DNA of 9,164 nt from Bacillota bacterium. GTDB lineage: Bacteria; Bacillota; Clostridia; Acetivibrionales; DTU013. This document shows, piece after piece, positions 7,164 through 9,164 of the stretch. Every line of letters starts with the position of its first letter. The stretch's first letter is position 1. The DNA is taken from positions 1 to 9,164 of the forward strand of contig JAEXNT010000088.1 in the NCBI GenBank assembly GCA_023439545.1, written 5' to 3'. Below the pieces are notes generated by a model, which saw only the letters and a program-made list of their open reading frames with translations, did not search any database and had not been told where the DNA came from. A program made the position numbers and the translations under genes.

Positions 7164-8705
7164 ATGCTGAGAATGGTAAAGGTTGAAAATGGCATGGTGC
7201 AGGGATTGCCTGCAGCCGACCCCAGGATAACGAGTTTCAAGGGTATCCCTTTTGCCGCACCCCCGACGGGAGAGAACCGTTGGCGTGCTCCGCAGCCCGC
7301 GAAGGACTGGGAAGGCGTTTACATGGCATTCGAATTTGCTCCGATATCGATGCAGCCCCCGACATGGGAAGACAAGAGCAATATATACACGAGAGAATGG
7401 GCAGTAGATCCTGATATCCCCATGGATGAGGATTGCCTTTACCTGAATGTCTGGACACCGGCATGCAGTACGGACGAAAAGCTGCCGGTATTCGTGTGGT
7501 ATTTCGGAGGAGCCCTCCAGGTCGGCAATACAGCTGAAATGGAATTTGACGGGGAGAGGATTGCACGCAGGGGTATCGTTGTGGTAACGGTTAATTACCG
7601 CCTGAACGCGTTCGGCTTTTTGTGCCATCCCGAAATAACGGCGGAGTCACCCGAAGCACCCGCAAACTTCGGCCATTTGGACCAGCAGGCAGGTACGCGC
7701 TGGGTCAAGCGGAATATTGCGGCTTTCGGCGGAGATCCCGGCAATATTACCATTGGAGGACAGTCTGCCGGGGGTGGGAGCGTATTGAGCCAGCTTACCT
7801 CCCCCCAGAATGAAGGACTTTTCCAGAAAGCCATTATACAAAGCGGTATTTTTACCGGGCTTTATCCGGGGAACCCCATGCTGAGGCTCTCCCGCAGTCT
7901 GGAGGAGGCGGAACGGGAAGGTGCGGAATTCTTTGAATTCATGGGGGTTTCTTCGCTTGCCGAAGCCCGAAGACTCGATGCTGATTTTGTACGTCGCAAG
8001 TCGATGGAATTCCGGGAATTCGGATTCTGGGGTGCTGTTGCGGATAATAGGTTCAGTATGGGCAATGCGTTCGAACTTTTTTTGGATAACAGGAGATGGG
8101 CAGTACCTCTGCTTACAGGTCACACCTCCTCTGAGTTTTTCAATATCCCGCAGGCCGCGACCATGGAAGAATTCCGCAAAATGGCAGGGGATATGTTCGG
8201 CGAACGGGCGGAAGAATTTCTTTCAATTTGCGAAGCAGGATCCTGTACTGTCGAAGAAGCTGTAAAGAAAGCTACGGTAAGCTCTATCGAATATGCTGTC
8301 CGCATCGCAGCACAGGCTAATGCGGATACCGGCGAAAACCTCCCGTTTTATTATTATAGCTTCGATGCTGAAATTCCGGGGTGGGACAATCCCGGGGCAT
8401 TCCATTCCGTGGATCTCTGGTTTTCCTTCGAAACGCTTGCAAAATGCTGGAGACCGTTTGTCGGCAAGCATTATGACCTTGCCCGCCAGATGTGCAACTA
8501 CTGGGCCAATTTCATTAAATCCGGGGATCCTAACGGAAAGGATTCCACAGGAGAGAACATGCCGCAATGGGAGCCGTACACTCCTGATGCCCCCTTTGGA
8601 ATGATATTTGGCGACAAGGCGGAGTTTGTGAGAAAAAAAGCTGCTGAACTCATGCAATTCCTGGTGCGGGAGTATTTCAGAAAAAGGCCGGGAAGCAAGA
8701 TATAA
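7164..8705 (+). CDS. Type B carboxylesterase (PnbA-like alpha/beta hydrolase)
   Basis: A 513-residue serine esterase of the carboxylesterase type B family, about the usual length for bacterial para-nitrobenzyl-esterase-like members. The N-terminal landmark FKGIPFAAPPTGENRW (25-40) and the family signature EDCLYLNVWTP (89-99) are intact. The nucleophile is Ser201 in GGQSAGG (198-204). The likely acid is Glu324 in TSSEFF and the catalytic His is His414 in GAFHSVDLWF. The oxyanion-hole motif usually written HGGG or HGGA reads FGGA (114-117), so the His is replaced by Phe. There is no signal peptide, so it is cytosolic. As the second gene after the GH43 enzyme it may remove acetyl, feruloyl or other ester groups from imported plant-derived glycosides; that role is inferred from context. 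The gene ends 56 bases before a strong terminator. An alternative is a generalist esterase without a link to glycans. Confidence 0.93.
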   Translation: MLRMVKVENGMVQGLPAADPRITSFKGIPFAAPPTGENRWRAPQPAKDWEGVYMAFEFAPISMQPPTWEDKSNIYTREWAVDPDIPMDEDCLYLNVWTPACSTDEKLPVFVWYFGGALQVGNTAEMEFDGERIARRGIVVVTVNYRLNAFGFLCHPEITAESPEAPANFGHLDQQAGTRWVKRNIAAFGGDPGNITIGGQSAGGGSVLSQLTSPQNEGLFQKAIIQSGIFTGLYPGNPMLRLSRSLEEAEREGAEFFEFMGVSSLAEARRLDADFVRRKSMEFREFGFWGAVADNRFSMGNAFELFLDNRRWAVPLLTGHTSSEFFNIPQAATMEEFRKMAGDMFGERAEEFLSICEAGSCTVEEAVKKATVSSIEYAVRIAAQANADTGENLPFYYYSFDAEIPGWDNPGAFHSVDLWFSFETLAKCWRPFVGKHYDLARQMCNYWANFIKSGDPNGKDSTGENMPQWEPYTPDAPFGMIFGDKAEFVRKKAAELMQFLVREYFRKRPGSKI

Positions 8706-8741
8706 TTACGATAGACCGGTATATTATGCCATCTAAGAAGC

Positions 8742-8758
8742 ATTACACTTTCTGTAAT
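8742..8758 (+). repeat. Short inverted repeat upstream of the terminator
   Basis: ATTACA (8742-8747) and TGTAAT (8753-8758) form a 6-bp stem with a 5-base loop, 3 bases before the terminator stem. ATTACA recurs in the terminator loop (8771-8776). The stem is AT-rich and weak alone; it may only support 3'-end stability. Confidence 0.4.
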
Positions 8759-8761
8759 AAG

Positions 8762-8789
8762 AATCCAGGGATTACATCCTGGATTTTTT
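8762..8789 (+). terminator. Rho-independent terminator of the GH43-esterase unit
   Basis: AATCCAGG (8762-8769) pairs perfectly with CCTGGATT (8778-8785) around an 8-base loop and runs into six T residues (8784-8789). This is a standard intrinsic terminator, 56 bases after the esterase stop. The A side has no long A tract, so it works mainly on the + strand. Confidence 0.92.
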
Positions 8790-8799
8790 GTTTCACAGT

Positions 8800-8828
8800 T
8801 TGATTTGAAGAATTTATAGTGATAAAAT
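8800..8828 (+). promoter_or_regulatory. Candidate sigma-A promoter for the downstream regulator
   Basis: TTGATT (8800-8805) and TAAAAT (8823-8828) are exactly 17 bases apart and begin 10 bases after the terminator T tract. Transcription would begin near 8836. Each box has one or two mismatches to consensus, but the spacing and position suit a promoter for the regulator gene that follows. Confidence 0.5.
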
Positions 8829-8875
8829 ATTACTGGATTTACCAAATGGCGACATGAAAGTAATGATATCAGGCA

Positions 8876-9061
8876 ATGTCCGGACAAATGTTGCTACGAG
8901 CTATAGAGAGCCGAAGTAAGACGGCTTTAAACCTGATGTTGAAAGTTCTGCAGCGGATTGTATTACCGCTTGCAGATCTTTCTGCCAGGCTGTCCATTCC
9001 TATGGGAAAATTTCTTGGATTGGCATATTATATATTAAATAAGAAATTTTGGGGGCATATT
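8876..9061 (+). other. Open reading frame in phase with the regulator: N-terminal extension, leader ORF or untranslated leader
   Basis: From the TGA at 8864 there is no further stop in the regulator's frame, so 62 codons from ATG 8876 (or 58 from ATG 8888) read straight into the regulator. The peptide begins MSGQMLLRAIESRSKTA and continues with Leu-rich, basic, amphipathic sequence ending KKFWGHI. It is unlike the start of known MalT-type proteins as I remember them. Ribosome sites for 8876 and 8888 are weak (AGG at 2 bases, GGA at 3 bases). The stretch also holds two short hairpins (8909-8926 and 8948-8975). If it is not coding, the regulator has an mRNA leader of about 226 bases from the candidate promoter. 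Confidence 0.35.
8948..8985 (+). other. Competing RNA hairpins ahead of the regulator
   Basis: CTGCAGCGG (8948-8956) pairs with CCGC-T-TGCAG (8966-8975, one bulged T) around a 9-base loop. GCAGA (8972-8976) can instead pair with TCTGC (8981-8985) around a 4-base loop, so the two structures exclude each other. This could be part of an attenuation-type leader or may be incidental structure inside a coding frame. Confidence 0.25.
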
Positions 9062-9164
9062 ATGAATATACCCAGCAATATGAGACGCAACTATTTCCCG
9101 GAGCGTATCACGCAAGCCATGCTTTCGATCTTCGATTACCCGCTTGTCATTGTCGAAGCCCCCA
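9062..9164 (+). CDS. MalT-like LuxR-family transcriptional regulator (N-terminal fragment)
   Basis: Only the first 34 codons are present and the gene runs off the window. The visible protein includes RRNYFPERITQAM followed by SIFDYPLVIVEAP. This is the sequence that immediately precedes the Walker A loop in MalT-type STAND ATPase regulators, whose next residues are typically a GYGKTT-like motif. Such proteins have an N-terminal AAA-type NTPase, helical or TPR-like sensor repeats and a C-terminal LuxR HTH, and they often activate sugar catabolic operons when bound to ATP and an inducer. The start at 9062 follows GGGGG (9051-9055) by 6 bases, and the homologous region begins almost at once after it. 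The frame stays open for 62 codons upstream, so an earlier start is possible. The family call is an inference from a short segment. Confidence 0.7.
   Translation, partial: MNIPSNMRRNYFPERITQAMLSIFDYPLVIVEAP

Noticed and set aside
7926..8174. Five GAATTC sites in about 250 bases of the esterase gene
   Set aside because: All are in-frame Glu-Phe codon pairs in an EF-rich helical region; the spacing is coincidental.

Overview
The window reads as a carbohydrate-utilisation locus from an anaerobic, motile Bacillota, most likely of the class Clostridia. This is inferred from the strong GGAGG-type ribosome binding sites, the moderate base composition by eye, the clostridial style of the chemoreceptor and GH43 enzyme, and a MalT/LuxR-type ATPase regulator of the kind common in Lachnospiraceae-like genomes. 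No rRNA or other taxonomic marker is present, so the assignment is tentative. Every gene lies on the + strand.

Positions 1-3136 hold the last three genes of a CUT2-type sugar ABC transporter. They are the C-terminal two thirds of a YtfR-like ATPase (cut by the window edge), a YtfT-like permease and a YjfF-like permease, packed with overlaps or near-zero spacing. The gene set and the residue patterns match the E. coli galactofuranose importer YtfQRT-YjfF. The substrate-binding protein is not in the window and is probably upstream. A 300-base gap follows (3137-3436), with a candidate extended -10 promoter overlapped by a 12-bp palindrome. It leads into a 709-residue methyl-accepting chemotaxis protein (3437-5566).

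A well-formed promoter (TTGACA/TATAAT, 19-nt spacer) at 5602-5632 starts a second unit: a cytoplasmic GH43 glycosidase with a C-terminal CBM6-like module (5662-7086) and a type B carboxylesterase (7164-8705). This unit closes with a clear intrinsic terminator at 8762-8789. A new promoter candidate (TTGATT, 17 nt, TAAAAT) sits directly behind the terminator and faces a gene cut by the right edge, which begins like the N-terminus of a MalT-like LuxR-family regulator. Its reading frame is open for 62 codons upstream of the most likely start.

The simplest joint picture is this. The cell swims toward a plant- or glycan-derived sugar (chemoreceptor), imports a furanose-type sugar or small glycoside (transporter), and releases monosaccharides and ester groups in the cytosol (GH43 and esterase), under control of a sugar- or ATP-responsive activator. 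I see no mobile elements, CRISPR, tRNA or rRNA, and no convincing evidence of an undescribed system. The most interesting points are the pairing of a monosaccharide-type importer with intracellular glycan-processing enzymes, the chemoreceptor inside the locus, and the open frame in front of the regulator.
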